From Halomonas sp. SpR1 (lineage in GTDB: Bacteria; Pseudomonadota; Gammaproteobacteria; Pseudomonadales; Halomonadaceae), in contig NZ_JAUAMB010000014.1 of NCBI RefSeq assembly GCF_031010175.1, positions 56,217 through 120,216 of the forward strand: a DNA stretch of 64,000 nucleotides. The letters are read 5' to 3'. Numbering within the stretch: position 1 is the stretch's first letter; each line of letters starts with the position of its first letter. Position numbers and translations under genes: made by a program. The notes beneath the pieces were generated by a model. The model was not told where the DNA came from. It made no database searches and was given only the letters and a program-made list of their open reading frames with translations. Positions 1 to 12,162 of this stretch are shown in pieces.

Positions 1-97
1 AAATATTTCTCTGTCTTATGCTCAGAGGGCAAGCTAAGCGTTGAAGATGATGTCAAAAGTCATTACCTCGTATAACAGGAGAACCGGCCGTGTTCGC

Positions 98-1435
98 CTA
101 AGAAAAAGCATCAGCGATTTGCTGGGCACTGCTTTGCGCCTGACCAGCATCCACAGCCTCGACCATCACGCGAATCAAGGGTTCCGTGCCGGATTTACGT
201 AGCAGCACGCGGCCCGTTTGGCCAAGCTTCTGCTCTACTTGCATAACGGCTTGCCGCACCGCTGGGTTATCAAGAGGATCATGCCCGGCTTTAGCGGTAT
301 AACGCACATTAATTAATGTTTGCGGCAGTTTATGCATGCCCTGCTTAGCGTCAAACAGCGTTGCCTTTTGCGCTAACAAGCTGGTAAGCACACGCAGAGA
401 AGCGATGATAGCATCACCGGTGGAGGCATGATCCAGGCTTAACAAGTGGCCAGAGCCCTCCCCACCCAATCGCCAGCCTGTGGCGTTTAACTGCTCTAGC
501 ACATAGCGGTCGCCCACTTTGGCGCGTTTAAAAGGAATATCCAAGCCATTTAGCGCCTGCTCAAGCCCCAAGTTACTCATCTGGGTGCCCACTACACCGC
601 CAGTATATCCCGCAAGCTTAGCGTCTTTCGCTAGCAAATATAAAAGCTCATCGCCATCTACCACAGTACCGGTATGATCCACCATCATCAGGCGGTCAGC
701 ATCACCATCCAAGGCTATCCCCATATCCGCCTGATGGGCCAGCACCGCATCGCACAGGCTCTGCATAGCCGTGGCGCCACAGTATTCGTTGATATTGAGG
801 CCGTTGGGCGTATCGTGAATACTAATTAACTCGGCGCCTAACTCACGAAAAACAGCAGGGCCCACTCGATAGCCCGCCCCATTGGCACTATCCACAACAA
901 TTTTCAGGCCATTCAAACTCATGTGCCCCGGCAAGTTAGCCTTGCAATATTCCGTGTAACGACCAGCGGCATCATCAATACGACGCGCTTTACCGAGTTT
1001 CTCGGAGCTAACGCAGGTCATGCCGCCGTCAATAGCGACCTGCAACCAACGCTCAATTTCCTGCTCCTGGGCATCGCTAAGTTTCTGGCCACCCTGCCCA
1101 AAAATCTTAATACCATTATCATAAAACGGGTTATGGGACGCGCTGATCACCACGCCCGCATCCGCCCGGAAAGTTGAAGTTAAATAGGCAACACCAGGGG
1201 TCGGCAATGGACCCACCAGGGCAACATTAACACCCGCTGCGGAGAAGCCCGCCTCTAACGCGGATTCCAACATATACCCACTGGCACGGGTATCCTTACC
1301 AATTAACACTTCCTTAACACCTTCAGCGCCCAATACCTGGCCAGCGGCCCACCCCAGCTTCATTGCAAAATCAGGGGTCATGGGAAACTCCCCCACGCGA
1401 CCGCGCACACCGTCAGTGCCGAAAAATTTACGCAT
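98..1435 (-). CDS. glmM: Phosphoglucosamine mutase GlmM
   Basis: Cytoplasmic enzyme that isomerises glucosamine-6-phosphate to glucosamine-1-phosphate on the way to UDP-GlcNAc. The 445-aa length is normal. The N-terminus [12 protein letters not shown] is typical. The active-site serine loop ISASHNP places the phosphoserine at S100, the metal loop DGDADR is at 243-248, and the C-terminal phosphate-binding motif is [11 protein letters not shown]. Upstream lies a 16-unit heptanucleotide array instead of folP, the usual partner in gammaproteobacteria, and no strong ribosome binding site is visible. With glmS 2 kb away it could feed amino sugar to the adjacent polysaccharide locus. Whether another glmM exists elsewhere cannot be seen here. 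Confidence 0.95.
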   Translation of the reverse strand: MRKFFGTDGVRGRVGEFPMTPDFAMKLGWAAGQVLGAEGVKEVLIGKDTRASGYMLESALEAGFSAAGVNVALVGPLPTPGVAYLTSTFRADAGVVISASHNPFYDNGIKIFGQGGQKLSDAQEQEIERWLQVAIDGGMTCVSSEKLGKARRIDDAAGRYTEYCKANLPGHMSLNGLKIVVDSANGAGYRVGPAVFRELGAELISIHDTPNGLNINEYCGATAMQSLCDAVLAHQADMGIALDGDADRLMMVDHTGTVVDGDELLYLLAKDAKLAGYTGGVVGTQMSNLGLEQALNGLDIPFKRAKVGDRYVLEQLNATGWRLGGEGSGHLLSLDHASTGDAIIASLRVLTSLLAQKATLFDAKQGMHKLPQTLINVRYTAKAGHDPLDNPAVRQAVMQVEQKLGQTGRVLLRKSGTEPLIRVMVEAVDAGQAQSSAQQIADAFS

Positions 1436-1453
1436 TGTTTAGTAACCTAGAAA

Positions 1454-1567
1454 GTGAATCATGAATCGTGAATCGTGAATCATGAATCGTGAATCGTGAA
1501 TCGTGAATCGTGAATCGTGAATCGTGAATCGTGAATCGTGAATCGTGAATCGTGAATCGTGAATCGT
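1454..1567 (+). repeat. Heptanucleotide array, 16 units of GTGAATC
   Basis: Sixteen contiguous 7-bp units followed by a partial GT. Units 2 and 5 read ATGAATC and the others GTGAATC. The array lies directly upstream of glmM (start 1435), so glmM's coding strand reads GATTCAC. Short open frames across it encode only a 7-residue cycle and are not genes. The 1568-1712 stretch that follows holds a small hairpin (CCTTGC/GCAAGG near 1580-1593) and spacer-like sequence related to the spacers of the long repeat family. Confidence 0.95.
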
Positions 1568-1712
1568 CAGGAGTATAAGCCTTGCAGAGCAAGGTAACGA
1601 GTATATGAGGAGAGCGAATATAAGATACATCCTCGGGTGTGGCCCTCAATCACAGGTCGGAGGAGTTACGCCGCGATTCGAAAAACCACCAATTCAATTG
1701 GGTACACATACC

Positions 1713-2300
1713 GTAGCGCGTGGTAACGAATCTCGCGAGGTACGAGCGTATGAGGCACCCGCGGGAGGCGGCGGAACGACGCCCAGTGGCAACCAACCAA
1801 CAATGCCTTCACGGGCCAACCCCGGCACCGCTTCGCGCTGCTCCCGCGGGTGCGCCTGAGGCTCACCACGCGCTACAAAAACAACTAAATCAATCTCTTG
1901 CACGTACCGTAGCGCGTGGTAACGAATCTCGCGAGGTACGAGCGTATGAGGCACCTGCAGCGGCAGCCCGGCACGAAAAGCGGCGGAACGACACCCAATG
2001 GCAACCAACCAACAATGCCCACACAAGCCAACCCCGGCACCGCTTCGCGCTGCTCCCGCGAGTGCGCCTTAGGCTTACCACGCGCCACAAAACCAACAAA
2101 ATCAATCTTTTGCACGTACCGTAGCGCGTGGTAACGAATCTCGCGAGGTACGAGCGTATGAGGCACCTGCAGCGGCAGCCCGGCACGAAAAGCGGCGGAA
2201 CGACGCCCAAGGGCACCGAACCATCACCGCCTACACAGGCCAACCCCGGCACCGCTTAGCGCTGCTTTCGCGGGTGCGCCGTAGGCTTACCACGCGCTAC
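1713..2300 (+). repeat. Long palindromic repeat, cluster A (three copies)
   Basis: Three full copies at 1713-1876, 1909-2088 and 2121-2300. Each begins with GTAGCGCGTGGTAACG and ends near TTACCACGCGCTAC, so the ends pair as a long stem. Inside are a second stem (GGCACCCGCGGGAG against CTCCCGCGGGTGC), partly degraded in copies 2 and 3, and a short hairpin around GGCG...CGACGCC. The sequence at 2301-2350 matches the spacer found between copies in the 35-36 kb array. The cluster lies between the 3' end of cysQ and the 5' side of glmM. No coding capacity is credible. Confidence 0.9.
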
Positions 2301-2395
2301 TCAATCACGCATGCACTTGAAGGTGGGGATTCCAAGGGGATGTGCACGTTTTGCATATAGAAGGCTGGCAAAACAAAGATAAATGACGCCTTGGC

Positions 2396-3169
2396 TTAAT
2401 GCCCCCACACCACAAAATAGGGATTGAGCTTTTCACTGGGGTTAGCGTAGCTAAGCGGCGTGCCTTCCAGGGTTTCTACCCGGCCGCCTGCTTCGAGCAC
2501 TACCGCGTGGGCGGCGCCGGTATCCCACAAACAAGTGGGGCCCAAGCGCGGGTAGGCATCGGCAAAACCTTCGGCAATGATGCAAAGTTTCAGCGAGCTC
2601 CCCATGGGCAGCATGGTGTGCTCACCCAGCTGTTCCAGCCAGGCGGCCAAATCAGGGCTAGGGTGCGAGCGGCTTCCCACTACCCGCCAGGTAACGCCCG
2701 CTTTCGGCTTGCCTGCTACAGAAATAGCCTTGCGACTTCCATCGGCTTCAACCTTAAACGCGCCCAGCCCCCGCGCGGCAACGTAACCCACATCCAGCGC
2801 AGGCGCGGTCACCACGCCGAGCACCGGCTTACCGTTTTCAATCAGAGCAATATTGACGGTGAACTCACCGTTACGCTTAATGAACTCTTTGGTGCCATCC
2901 AGCGGGTCGACCAACCAATAACGACCCTCAGCATCGGCACCGGCAAAACCTTCAATATCCTCTTCAGAAAGAATGGGAATCTGCACCGGCAACGCCTGCA
3001 GACCGCGCACAATAATGTTATGTGCCGCCATATCAGCCTCGGTTAACGGACTTTCATCCTCCTTCTTCTCCACGCTGAACTCGCGGGCATAAACGCTCAT
3101 AATAGCCTCGCCAGCTTCACGCGCGACGCATTCAACGGCATCCATCAGAGCTTGATCAATAAGCGACAT
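2396..3169 (-). CDS. cysQ: 3'(2'),5'-bisphosphate nucleotidase CysQ
   Basis: Inositol-monophosphatase-fold enzyme that hydrolyses 3'-phosphoadenosine 5'-phosphate to AMP, clearing a by-product of sulfate assimilation and protecting RNA turnover. At 257 aa it has the family length. Metal-binding motifs are LTEAD (42-46), SEED (68-71), DPLDGT (88-93) and WDTGAAHAV (215-223). The AAGGA sequence a few bases upstream supports the start. It is separated from glmS by a terminator, so it is probably its own transcription unit. Confidence 0.93.
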   Translation of the reverse strand: MSLIDQALMDAVECVAREAGEAIMSVYAREFSVEKKEDESPLTEADMAAHNIIVRGLQALPVQIPILSEEDIEGFAGADAEGRYWLVDPLDGTKEFIKRNGEFTVNIALIENGKPVLGVVTAPALDVGYVAARGLGAFKVEADGSRKAISVAGKPKAGVTWRVVGSRSHPSPDLAAWLEQLGEHTMLPMGSSLKLCIIAEGFADAYPRLGPTCLWDTGAAHAVVLEAGGRVETLEGTPLSYANPSEKLNPYFVVWGH

Positions 3170-3222
3170 ATTCTATATTCCTTCAACAGATATAACCCTT
3201 CCATAAGTCCAAGGCATAGCAC

Positions 3223-3273
3223 AAAAAAAGCTGCCAAGTAGCGGCCAACCTTCCCGCCACCTGACAGCTTTTT
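3223..3273 (-). terminator. Rho-independent terminator downstream of glmS
   Basis: On the minus strand the arms AAAAAGCTGTCA and TGGCAGCTTTTT pair around a GC-rich inner hairpin and are followed by a T run. The A/T-rich outer arms make it plausible in both directions. It closes the glmS transcript before the cysQ start. Confidence 0.8.
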
Positions 3274-3382
3274 ACAGCCGTGCTCGCCTTGGCCGTGGCG
3301 AACTTGTTGCCATTGTGCCACGGGCTGCTGATTCTGCTATGCGAGCTACTGCTGATAAAAATGATCAGCTTGACGCACCGAT

Positions 3383-3567
3383 GCCCACTGGCAACCAGTC
3401 AATCAAGCACCGCTACACTTTGCTCCCACGGGGGCGCTTCGCTTAACGCACCACGACATGTACTTACCTTGAATATGGCGAATAACCCGTAGCGCGTGGT
3501 AACGAATCTCGCGAGGTACGAGCGAATGAGGCACCCGCGGGAGGCGTCGGAACGACGCCCAATGGCA
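3383..3567 (+). repeat. Long palindromic repeat, cluster B (two half copies)
   Basis: A degenerate right half at about 3383-3456 precedes a left half at 3489-3567 (GTAGCGCGTGGTAACG... to GACGCCCAATGGCA). The left half ends on the base next to the glmS stop codon (3568-3570), so half an element abuts the end of the gene. The inner and right stems that would follow are missing, as if glmS sequence replaced them. Confidence 0.8.
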
Positions 3568-5421
3568 CTACTCTACCGTTACACTCTTAGCAAGATTGCG
3601 TGGCTTATCCACATCCGTGCCTTTCACCAGTGCCACGTGATACGAAAGCAACTGAAGCGCTACCACGTGCAATACCGGCGAAAGCAGGCCGTAATGCTCC
3701 GGCATCATTAGTACGTTTACGCCTTCGCTGGACTTAACCGCGCTGTCGCCATCGGCAAACACATACAGTTGGCCACCACGGGCGCTGACTTCCTGCATAT
3801 TGGCTTTTAACTTCTCCAACATCTCATCGTTAGGAGCGACCACAACTACTGGCATATTCGCATCGACCAACGCCAAGGGGCCGTGCTTCAACTCACCCGC
3901 CGGGTAAGCTTCGGCATGAATGTAGGAGATCTCTTTAAGCTTCAGCGCGCCTTCCAATGCAATGGGGTAGTGGCGACCACGGCCCAGAAACAGTGCGTGT
4001 TGCTTGTCGGCAAACTGCTTTGACCACGTTTCAATGCTCGGCTCCAGTGCCAGCACTTTATCTACCGCAATGGGCAAATGGCGCAGCTCATCCAGATAGG
4101 CTTTTTCATCCGCATCGGATAACCGCTGGTTAGCTTTGGCAAGCAACAGAGTAAGCAGGAACAGCGCGCTAAGCTGGGTGGTAAACGCCTTGGTAGAGGC
4201 GACCCCAATTTCCGGCCCGGCACGGGTAATAAAACGCAGCGCAGTTTCACGCACAATGGCGGATTCCGGTACGTTGCAAATAGCCAACGTATGTACATGC
4301 CCCAACGATTTCGCGTGATGAAGCGCCGCCAGTGTATCCGCCGTTTCCCCCGACTGGGAGATTACGACCACCAGTTGTTTAGGATTGGCAACACTTTGGC
4401 GATAACGGTACTCGCTGGCGATTTCGACGTTACAAGGGATGCCCGCCACCTGCTCAATCCAGTACTTAGCGGTCATGCCTGCATAGCTGGAGGTACCGCA
4501 GGCCAGGATCAGCACGGCCTCTATCTGGTCGAAAATATCAGCGGCTTCTGCACCAAAAATCCCCGGCTGTAGCTGCCCTGCTCCACTAATCATTTCCAAC
4601 GTATTACTAAGCGCCTGAGGCTGCTCGAAGATTTCCTTCTGCATGAAATGGCTAAAATCACCCAGCTCAACAGCATTAGCACTCAGGCTGGACGTAATGA
4701 CTTCCCGCTCAACCGGCTGCCCAATGCCATCGACCACAACCACCGCTTCGCGGCTTAATCGTGCCACATCGCCGTTTTCCAAATACATCATGCGCTTAGT
4801 GACAGAGAGCAGCGCAGAAGCATCAGACGCAGCGTAATAGCCTTCATCCGCAACGCCCAGCATTAAAGGCGAGCCTTCACGGGCAACTACTAGGCAGTCC
4901 GGCTCTTCTTCGCTGATTACCGCTAGCGCAAAAGCACCCTTGAGATGAGCCACGGCGCATTGCACGGCAGAAAAGAGGTTTTCAGCAGGTTCGCCAATCT
5001 CGCCCTTGAAGCAGGCTTGAATCAGGTGGGCAATGGTTTCGGTGTCGGTATCTGAAGTGAACTCATAACCCAAGCCCTGCAGTTGAATACGCAGCGCTTC
5101 GTAGTTTTCGATAATGCCGTTATGCACTACCGCCAACCCGCCGGAAATATGCGGGTGGGCATTACGTTCAGCCGGTACGCCGTGGGTCGCCCAGCGGGTA
5201 TGGGCAATGCCTACATTACCGCTGAGCGCCTGCTCCTTCACCAAAGCAGCCAATTCAGCTACTCGCCCTTTGGAACGGGCTCGCTTCAAACCACTGCTCT
5301 GCTCACCCGATAGCAGGGCCAAACCTGCTGAATCGTAGCCGCGATACTCCAATGTAGATAAGCCTTCCAAAAGAAAGGCGGTGCTATCCTTTGCGCCAAC
5401 CGCGCCAACAATTCCGCACAT
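3568..5421 (-). CDS. glmS: Glutamine--fructose-6-phosphate aminotransferase GlmS
   Basis: Makes glucosamine-6-phosphate from fructose-6-phosphate and glutamine, the committed step to UDP-GlcNAc. I start it at 5421 so that the protein begins MCGIVGAVG. The cysteine after Met is the N-terminal nucleophile of the glutaminase domain, and a TAGGAA ribosome binding site fits; an ATG 15 bases upstream lacks both. The glutaminase domain (about 1-220) carries RGYDSAG and HTRWATHG. Two SIS sugar-isomerase domains follow ([18 protein letters not shown]), ending in KSVTVE. At 617 aa it has the family length. It is not next to glmU, its common partner. Confidence 0.95.
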   Translation of the reverse strand: MCGIVGAVGAKDSTAFLLEGLSTLEYRGYDSAGLALLSGEQSSGLKRARSKGRVAELAALVKEQALSGNVGIAHTRWATHGVPAERNAHPHISGGLAVVHNGIIENYEALRIQLQGLGYEFTSDTDTETIAHLIQACFKGEIGEPAENLFSAVQCAVAHLKGAFALAVISEEEPDCLVVAREGSPLMLGVADEGYYAASDASALLSVTKRMMYLENGDVARLSREAVVVVDGIGQPVEREVITSSLSANAVELGDFSHFMQKEIFEQPQALSNTLEMISGAGQLQPGIFGAEAADIFDQIEAVLILACGTSSYAGMTAKYWIEQVAGIPCNVEIASEYRYRQSVANPKQLVVVISQSGETADTLAALHHAKSLGHVHTLAICNVPESAIVRETALRFITRAGPEIGVASTKAFTTQLSALFLLTLLLAKANQRLSDADEKAYLDELRHLPIAVDKVLALEPSIETWSKQFADKQHALFLGRGRHYPIALEGALKLKEISYIHAEAYPAGELKHGPLALVDANMPVVVVAPNDEMLEKLKANMQEVSARGGQLYVFADGDSAVKSSEGVNVLMMPEHYGLLSPVLHVVALQLLSYHVALVKGTDVDKPRNLAKSVTVE

Positions 5422-5574
5422 AAATATTCCTACCATTATTGATGAACAATTGCTAAAGCAGAAGAAATCAGCTCATTTCAGATAGAAGAAGAGCACATAA
5501 AAAGTCAACTCTAACGATGAAACACTTCACACATGACTATAGCACGACACGACATCCAAAATTTTAAGCACGAA

Positions 5575-5835
5575 TCACTTGCGCTCTTCTGGTAAAGAAA
5601 AATCCAAACCAAATTCATTTTCTGGTGATTTAACCTTTACATTTGAAGCACCAAGATAAGATTTACATTTCATTTCTAACTCACGCACTTGGTGTTTTAG
5701 ATCATCATTTTCTTTTAGAAGCTTGCTAATTTTCGCTGCCAGTTCGGCCCTCTCATTTGCTTGGATATTATATAATTCCTCCAAACTCTTTTTAAGTGCA
5801 TTGACTTCATTTTCATTATTAACTTCACTAGTCAT
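5575..5835 (-). CDS. Small coiled-coil protein of unknown function
   Basis: 86 residues, almost entirely a predicted heptad-repeat helix (LKKSLEELYNIQ...LAAKISKLLKEN) with a short acidic tail. No signal peptide or membrane segment is visible. It starts 11 bases after the neighbouring glycosyltransferase gene ends and shares its AT-rich composition, so it is probably the last gene of the polysaccharide operon. It could be a scaffold for glycosyltransferases, but nothing in the sequence proves it. Confidence 0.6.
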   Translation of the reverse strand: MTSEVNNENEVNALKKSLEELYNIQANERAELAAKISKLLKENDDLKHQVRELEMKCKSYLGASNVKVKSPENEFGLDFSLPEERK

Positions 5836-5846
5836 AAAAACTCACA

Positions 5847-7016
5847 TTATAAATCATTCAAGAAATCAAGACGACCATTATTAGCGCATTCCAAAGTCAC
5901 ATCATCATAAACGCTAGTAGATGTCATATATTTTTCAAAAGCAGTAACATTATCGCTCACCTTAACATCAATACCGAATAGCCCCAGATCTTTCAATCGG
6001 AAAGACAACATACCCAATACATAATTTCCATCGTTCAACCTCAAATCAAAACCATGAGCAGGCTTGACTGGGAGAAACCCTGTTTTTTTAATAATTTTAT
6101 TTTTCATGATTCCATCTAAGGATTTATTTGCATCCATTCCCCGCCATAAATCAAAATCCATAAACTCTAGGAGTTCTCTTCTAAGCACGCGCCCCAAACC
6201 AATTGCCTCACCCACTCTATGTGGTTGACTTTGCTGTTCATTAGAAGCGCCATAGCCTTTCCAGTAAATTGTTTTTTGGGTAGAAAAATCATGCAAATAA
6301 CAATCTTGAAAACCTAAAAAAAGGGCACCGTTAGATATTTCCTTAGAATAAAATCTAAAAGTATTTTCACATATAAAATCATCAGAACCCAAAACCACTA
6401 ACGCGTCAAAATCAAAGGAACGAGCATAGTCAAGACCAGCTTGCCATTTATCAGATAAAGGCTGATTAGGATACTCTATATAATGAGCGTCGTGCTCCTC
6501 ACAAATACTTTGACTAATTTTCCCTTCCGAACCCACAGCAATTATTTGAATATCGATAACGGCGCTAAGCTTTCTTCTCAACCTATTATAGTAAGAAAAA
6601 AACAAACGGCTCAACTCATGCCTTTTCCAGACACAAGTCAAGATTAAAAGCTTAACTTTACCCTCAGTTATCCTTCGACCAGTTTGCTTCAAAAACTCAA
6701 CCAAAGGATCACTATTTTGAGAAAAATGGTTAGTAATCAAACAGGAGTTAATAAAACTAAGAGCTTGCCAAACGGAGAAAGTCTGAACATGGTTTTGGCG
6801 ATTGAAGTCTTGAAAAGAAGCTGTGATTTCAGTTATTTCTTTCCAGGAGTCAACTACCGTAGGTGAGCGACAAATCGTTCTTGCCATAATAATATAAAGC
6901 AGCGCATCTCCAGGTGTTTTTTTAAGACAGCTTCTACATATATCAAAACTGCGAAAAAAATCTTCACTTTCAAGCGCCATTTCTGCTTGATTAGCAGAAA
7001 CAATATCAAATTGCAT
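5847..7016 (-). CDS. GT-A-like glycosyltransferase with helical N-terminus
   Basis: 389 aa. The first ~115 residues look helical (TPR-like). A glycosyltransferase-like domain begins near 120 (VKLLILTCVWKRHELSRLF) and contains a DXD-like GSDDF at 210-214, expected to bind the metal-nucleotide sugar. It is clearly paralogous to the first third of the 946-aa protein at 12163-15003: both share LTCVWxRH, AVGSEG, HPNQPLSDKWQAG or its close variant, and GSDDF. No membrane segment is seen, so it should act in the cytoplasm. Donor and acceptor sugars are unknown. AT-rich composition suggests transfer. Confidence 0.65.
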   Translation of the reverse strand: MQFDIVSANQAEMALESEDFFRSFDICRSCLKKTPGDALLYIIMARTICRSPTVVDSWKEITEITASFQDFNRQNHVQTFSVWQALSFINSCLITNHFSQNSDPLVEFLKQTGRRITEGKVKLLILTCVWKRHELSRLFFSYYNRLRRKLSAVIDIQIIAVGSEGKISQSICEEHDAHYIEYPNQPLSDKWQAGLDYARSFDFDALVVLGSDDFICENTFRFYSKEISNGALFLGFQDCYLHDFSTQKTIYWKGYGASNEQQSQPHRVGEAIGLGRVLRRELLEFMDFDLWRGMDANKSLDGIMKNKIIKKTGFLPVKPAHGFDLRLNDGNYVLGMLSFRLKDLGLFGIDVKVSDNVTAFEKYMTSTSVYDDVTLECANNGRLDFLNDL

Positions 7017-7047
7017 TATTTATAGCCAACCTATTAGACATGGATTT

Positions 7048-8142
7048 TCACTTCAACTGACCAAATGCGAGGTAAATAGTAGAGTATCCTTTGAGAATAA
7101 CGCCCTTCACTTCTAAGCTAGAGAATAGATGGTTATATCTATCGTAAACTTCGTTTTCGTCTAAAAAGAAACGCACATGACCAAAAGAGTCAAAATTAGG
7201 AACTGAGAAGACCACAGACGCTCTACTTGGCATACTGCCTAAAAGATCCAAATCTTTCTCTATGTGCTCCAGCACCTCAAGTAATATATAAACATCAGCT
7301 GCATTTTCAGTTAATAAGGGGGAAGAAAAGGCATTGCCTTCTATAAATTCAGCACCCTTTGTCCTATTTTTCGCCTGAGAAATAGCAACAGAACTATAGT
7401 CAAATCCAGTGTAATTAAGAGATGGCAAGCGTTTAATTGCAAACTCAGCAAATTGGCCAGGCCCACAACCAATATCCACAACACTTAAAAATTCATTGTC
7501 TTGAAAATATTGAAGCACTGCATTCCAAGCAGGAACATAGATAGAATTATCAGAACTTGATGCATATTTATCTGAATTCTCATAAACAGCATCATAAAAT
7601 CGATAAGAAACTTCGATCGAATATTCAGAAGAAGATTCGTATTCCAGCTCTTTCTGAATAGCCAAAGCTGTTAAAGGTATGTTTTTCCCTTGAGATTTAG
7701 TGAAAAAAATAGAAGAAGCAAGAAAACTGTAAGCTGTATTAACATATCCTTGTTTGCGCAATATATCGGAAGCAAAACTGGCGAAACCTATTAACTCAGA
7801 ATACTTCTGGTCAAATTTAATAATATCCCAAATACATCTCTCGGCTTGCCCCCAACATTTTTTATCTCGATAAAAAGCGGCCAAAACATGTAATGTTTTA
7901 CTATTAAAAACACCAACTTGCACAGACTGTTCTAGCAAAGCAACAGCCTCATGCAAACGATGCTGATTTCTTAACGCTTGAGCTTTAGCAACAATCAAGT
8001 CTATTGTTTTACTCTGATCACCTAATAAGCAATGGTAAATTTCAATTGCCTTTAAATACTCTTCCTTATCATTATAGCTTCTAGCTTTTTTTTCTAAGGA
8101 AACAGCATCAATTTCTTTCATCTTTTTCTCATTATTCTGCAT
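7048..8142 (-). CDS. TPR-containing SAM-dependent methyltransferase
   Basis: 364 aa from the ATG at 8142; a GTG six bases upstream is possible but lies too close to the AAAGAG ribosome binding site. The first ~150 residues form helical TPR-like repeats (AIEIYHCLLGD, EAVALLEQSV). The C-terminal Rossmann methyltransferase domain carries motif I VVDIGCGPGQFAEF around 223-236 (counting from the GTG start) and an acidic ribose-binding loop GFDYS. In this locus it could methylate a sugar or cap the glycan chain. The substrate is not deducible. Confidence 0.7.
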   Translation of the reverse strand: MQNNEKKMKEIDAVSLEKKARSYNDKEEYLKAIEIYHCLLGDQSKTIDLIVAKAQALRNQHRLHEAVALLEQSVQVGVFNSKTLHVLAAFYRDKKCWGQAERCIWDIIKFDQKYSELIGFASFASDILRKQGYVNTAYSFLASSIFFTKSQGKNIPLTALAIQKELEYESSSEYSIEVSYRFYDAVYENSDKYASSSDNSIYVPAWNAVLQYFQDNEFLSVVDIGCGPGQFAEFAIKRLPSLNYTGFDYSSVAISQAKNRTKGAEFIEGNAFSSPLLTENAADVYILLEVLEHIEKDLDLLGSMPSRASVVFSVPNFDSFGHVRFFLDENEVYDRYNHLFSSLEVKGVILKGYSTIYLAFGQLK

Positions 8143-8167
8143 ACACACTCTTTAAGGAGTAAAGAAA

Positions 8168-9241
8168 TTAGAAAGCTTCGATGACTCTTATTTGATCTTG
8201 AGTAGATAAGTAAGGATGCATCGGCAAACTCATTACCTTTTTAGCTATTTCATCACCAATTGGCAGATTTACCGTATCATCCTTCACAGCGGGTTGCTGG
8301 TTTAAAGGTATCGGATAATGAACCGCAGTCGGGATACCCGCTTCTTTCAATTTTCCTAAGGTTTCATCACGATCTTTGACAAGTATAGTATATTGTGCCC
8401 AGGCTGAAACACACCTTTCATCAACATAAGGTGTGCTGACAATACCTACATCGTTCAGTAAACGTGTATAGGAAGTCGCAACTTGATTGCGCTTTACAAT
8501 CTCATCAGCAAATATTTCAAGCTTAGGTAGCAGTATGGCCGCCTGTAGTGTATCCAAGCGACTATTTACACCAACACGTACATGATGATAGCGCTTGTCC
8601 TGGCCATGGCGCGCTATCTGACGAAGCAGTTTCGCTAAGCCTTCATCATTCGTGAAGATAGCACCGCCATCGCCGTAACAGCCTAAAGGTTTGCTAGGAA
8701 AAAAACTCGTGCAGGCTATCGTGCTGAGATTGCATGATTTTTTCCCATTATAGCTAGCACCAAAGCTCTGAGCAGCATCTTCGATTACAGGAATGCCATG
8801 TTTTTCAGCAATTGCATTGATCGCATCAAAGTCCGCACACTGCCCATACAGTGATACCGGTATAATAGCTTTAGTACGCGGCGTAATTGCCGCCTCCAAT
8901 TGAGCGGGATCAAGGTTGTAGGTTTTTGGATCAATATCCACATAGACTGGCTTAGCGCCTAATAAGACAACCGTTTCTGCTGTTGCAATATAAGTAAAAC
9001 CAGGAGTGATTACTTCATCACCAGGGCCTATACCTAATGCCATCTGCGCAATTTGTAGCGCATCGGTACCATTAGCACATGTTATGCAATACTTGGCACC
9101 AGTAAATTCAGCCAATTTATCCTCAAGTTCAGAGACTTCAGGGCCAAGGATATAATTACCATGCGCAAGAACTTTCTGGATATTGGCATCTATTTTATTT
9201 TTGATGCGCTCTTGCTGGGTAGCTAAGTCAATAAATTGCAT
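8168..9241 (-). CDS. wbpE: WbpE-type PLP aminotransferase (3-oxo-HexNAcA to 3-amino)
   Basis: DegT/DnrJ/EryC1-family transaminase. In the Pseudomonas WbpABED pathway it converts UDP-2-acetamido-3-oxo-glucuronic acid to the 3-amino sugar using glutamate. The protein is close to WbpE along its length: MQFIDLATQQ start, GPGDEVITPGFTYIATAET, and FFPSKPLGCYGDGG carrying the PLP-binding lysine. I use the ATG at 9241; a TTG nine bases upstream would overlap the preceding stop. The stop-to-start gap from the wbpD homologue is only 5 bases, so the two are co-transcribed. Confidence 0.88.
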   Translation of the reverse strand: MQFIDLATQQERIKNKIDANIQKVLAHGNYILGPEVSELEDKLAEFTGAKYCITCANGTDALQIAQMALGIGPGDEVITPGFTYIATAETVVLLGAKPVYVDIDPKTYNLDPAQLEAAITPRTKAIIPVSLYGQCADFDAINAIAEKHGIPVIEDAAQSFGASYNGKKSCNLSTIACTSFFPSKPLGCYGDGGAIFTNDEGLAKLLRQIARHGQDKRYHHVRVGVNSRLDTLQAAILLPKLEIFADEIVKRNQVATSYTRLLNDVGIVSTPYVDERCVSAWAQYTILVKDRDETLGKLKEAGIPTAVHYPIPLNQQPAVKDDTVNLPIGDEIAKKVMSLPMHPYLSTQDQIRVIEAF

Positions 9242-9246
9242 GATAA

Positions 9247-9825
9247 TCAATCACTTTTAGTTAAAGTTTTGCCATTAAGATAATAAACCTTACCAGTATG
9301 AGGGCAGGCGACTTCTGCTTGACCTTCCAGTGGCAAATCCAATTGCTCACCATACTCACTCATCCAGCCAATTTGCCGCGCAGGTACGCCTACCATTAAT
9401 GCATAAGCCGGGACATCCTTATTAATGACAGCGCCAGCACCAATAAACGAATACTCGCCTATGGTAACACCACACACGATGGTGCAGTTGGCACCCAAAG
9501 TGGCCCCTTTCTTTACCAAAGTATTACGATATTCGCTTTTACGTTCAATCAATGAGCGAGGGTTATAAACATTGGTAAACACCATGCTCGGACCACAGAA
9601 AACACCTTCTTCAAGGTGAACGTTGTCATAAACTGAAACGTTATTCTGAATTTTGCAATTATCACCCACTGTGACCTTATTACCAACAAAAGCATTTTGA
9701 CCAAGGGAAACCCCTCTACCGATTCTAGCGCCAGCACACACATGTACGAAGTGCCAAACTCGGGAGCCTTCGCCTATCTGGGCGCCTTCGTCTACGATTG
9801 CAGATTGATGTACTTGATAATCCAT
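9247..9825 (-). CDS. wbpD: WbpD-type UDP-3-amino-glucuronate N-acetyltransferase
   Basis: 192-aa left-handed beta-helix acetyltransferase with many hexapeptide turns ([46 protein letters not shown]). It matches WbpD, which N-acetylates the 3-amino group to give UDP-2,3-diacetamido-2,3-dideoxy-glucuronate. A GGAGCG ribosome binding site precedes the ATG. It lies between the wbpB and wbpE homologues with near-zero spacing. Confidence 0.88.
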   Translation of the reverse strand: MDYQVHQSAIVDEGAQIGEGSRVWHFVHVCAGARIGRGVSLGQNAFVGNKVTVGDNCKIQNNVSVYDNVHLEEGVFCGPSMVFTNVYNPRSLIERKSEYRNTLVKKGATLGANCTIVCGVTIGEYSFIGAGAVINKDVPAYALMVGVPARQIGWMSEYGEQLDLPLEGQAEVACPHTGKVYYLNGKTLTKSD

Positions 9826-9834
9826 GCGGCGCTC

Positions 9835-12068
<2,234 letters not shown>

Positions 12069-12162
12069 GCCTTTAACCCCTTAAGTTTTAGCTTAACACT
12101 CATAAAAAAATATTAAATGACGTTCACAAGATTACACTAGAAGCATCACTATAAAAACCCGA

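Noticed and set aside
1..97. A further gene end before glmM
   Set aside because: Only very short frames are visible; the neighbour beyond the window edge cannot be identified.
1428..1649. Open frames made of a repeating DSRFTIH heptapeptide
   Set aside because: They are simply the open strand of the heptanucleotide array; no ribosome binding site and no protein-like composition.
1605..2252. Several overlapping frames of 60-130 codons in repeat cluster A, and similar ones in clusters D, F, G and H
   Set aside because: They follow the palindromic repeat, recur with each copy in both strands and carry no domain; non-coding.
2399..3046. 215-codon frame opposite cysQ
   Set aside because: Shadow of the cysQ reading frame.
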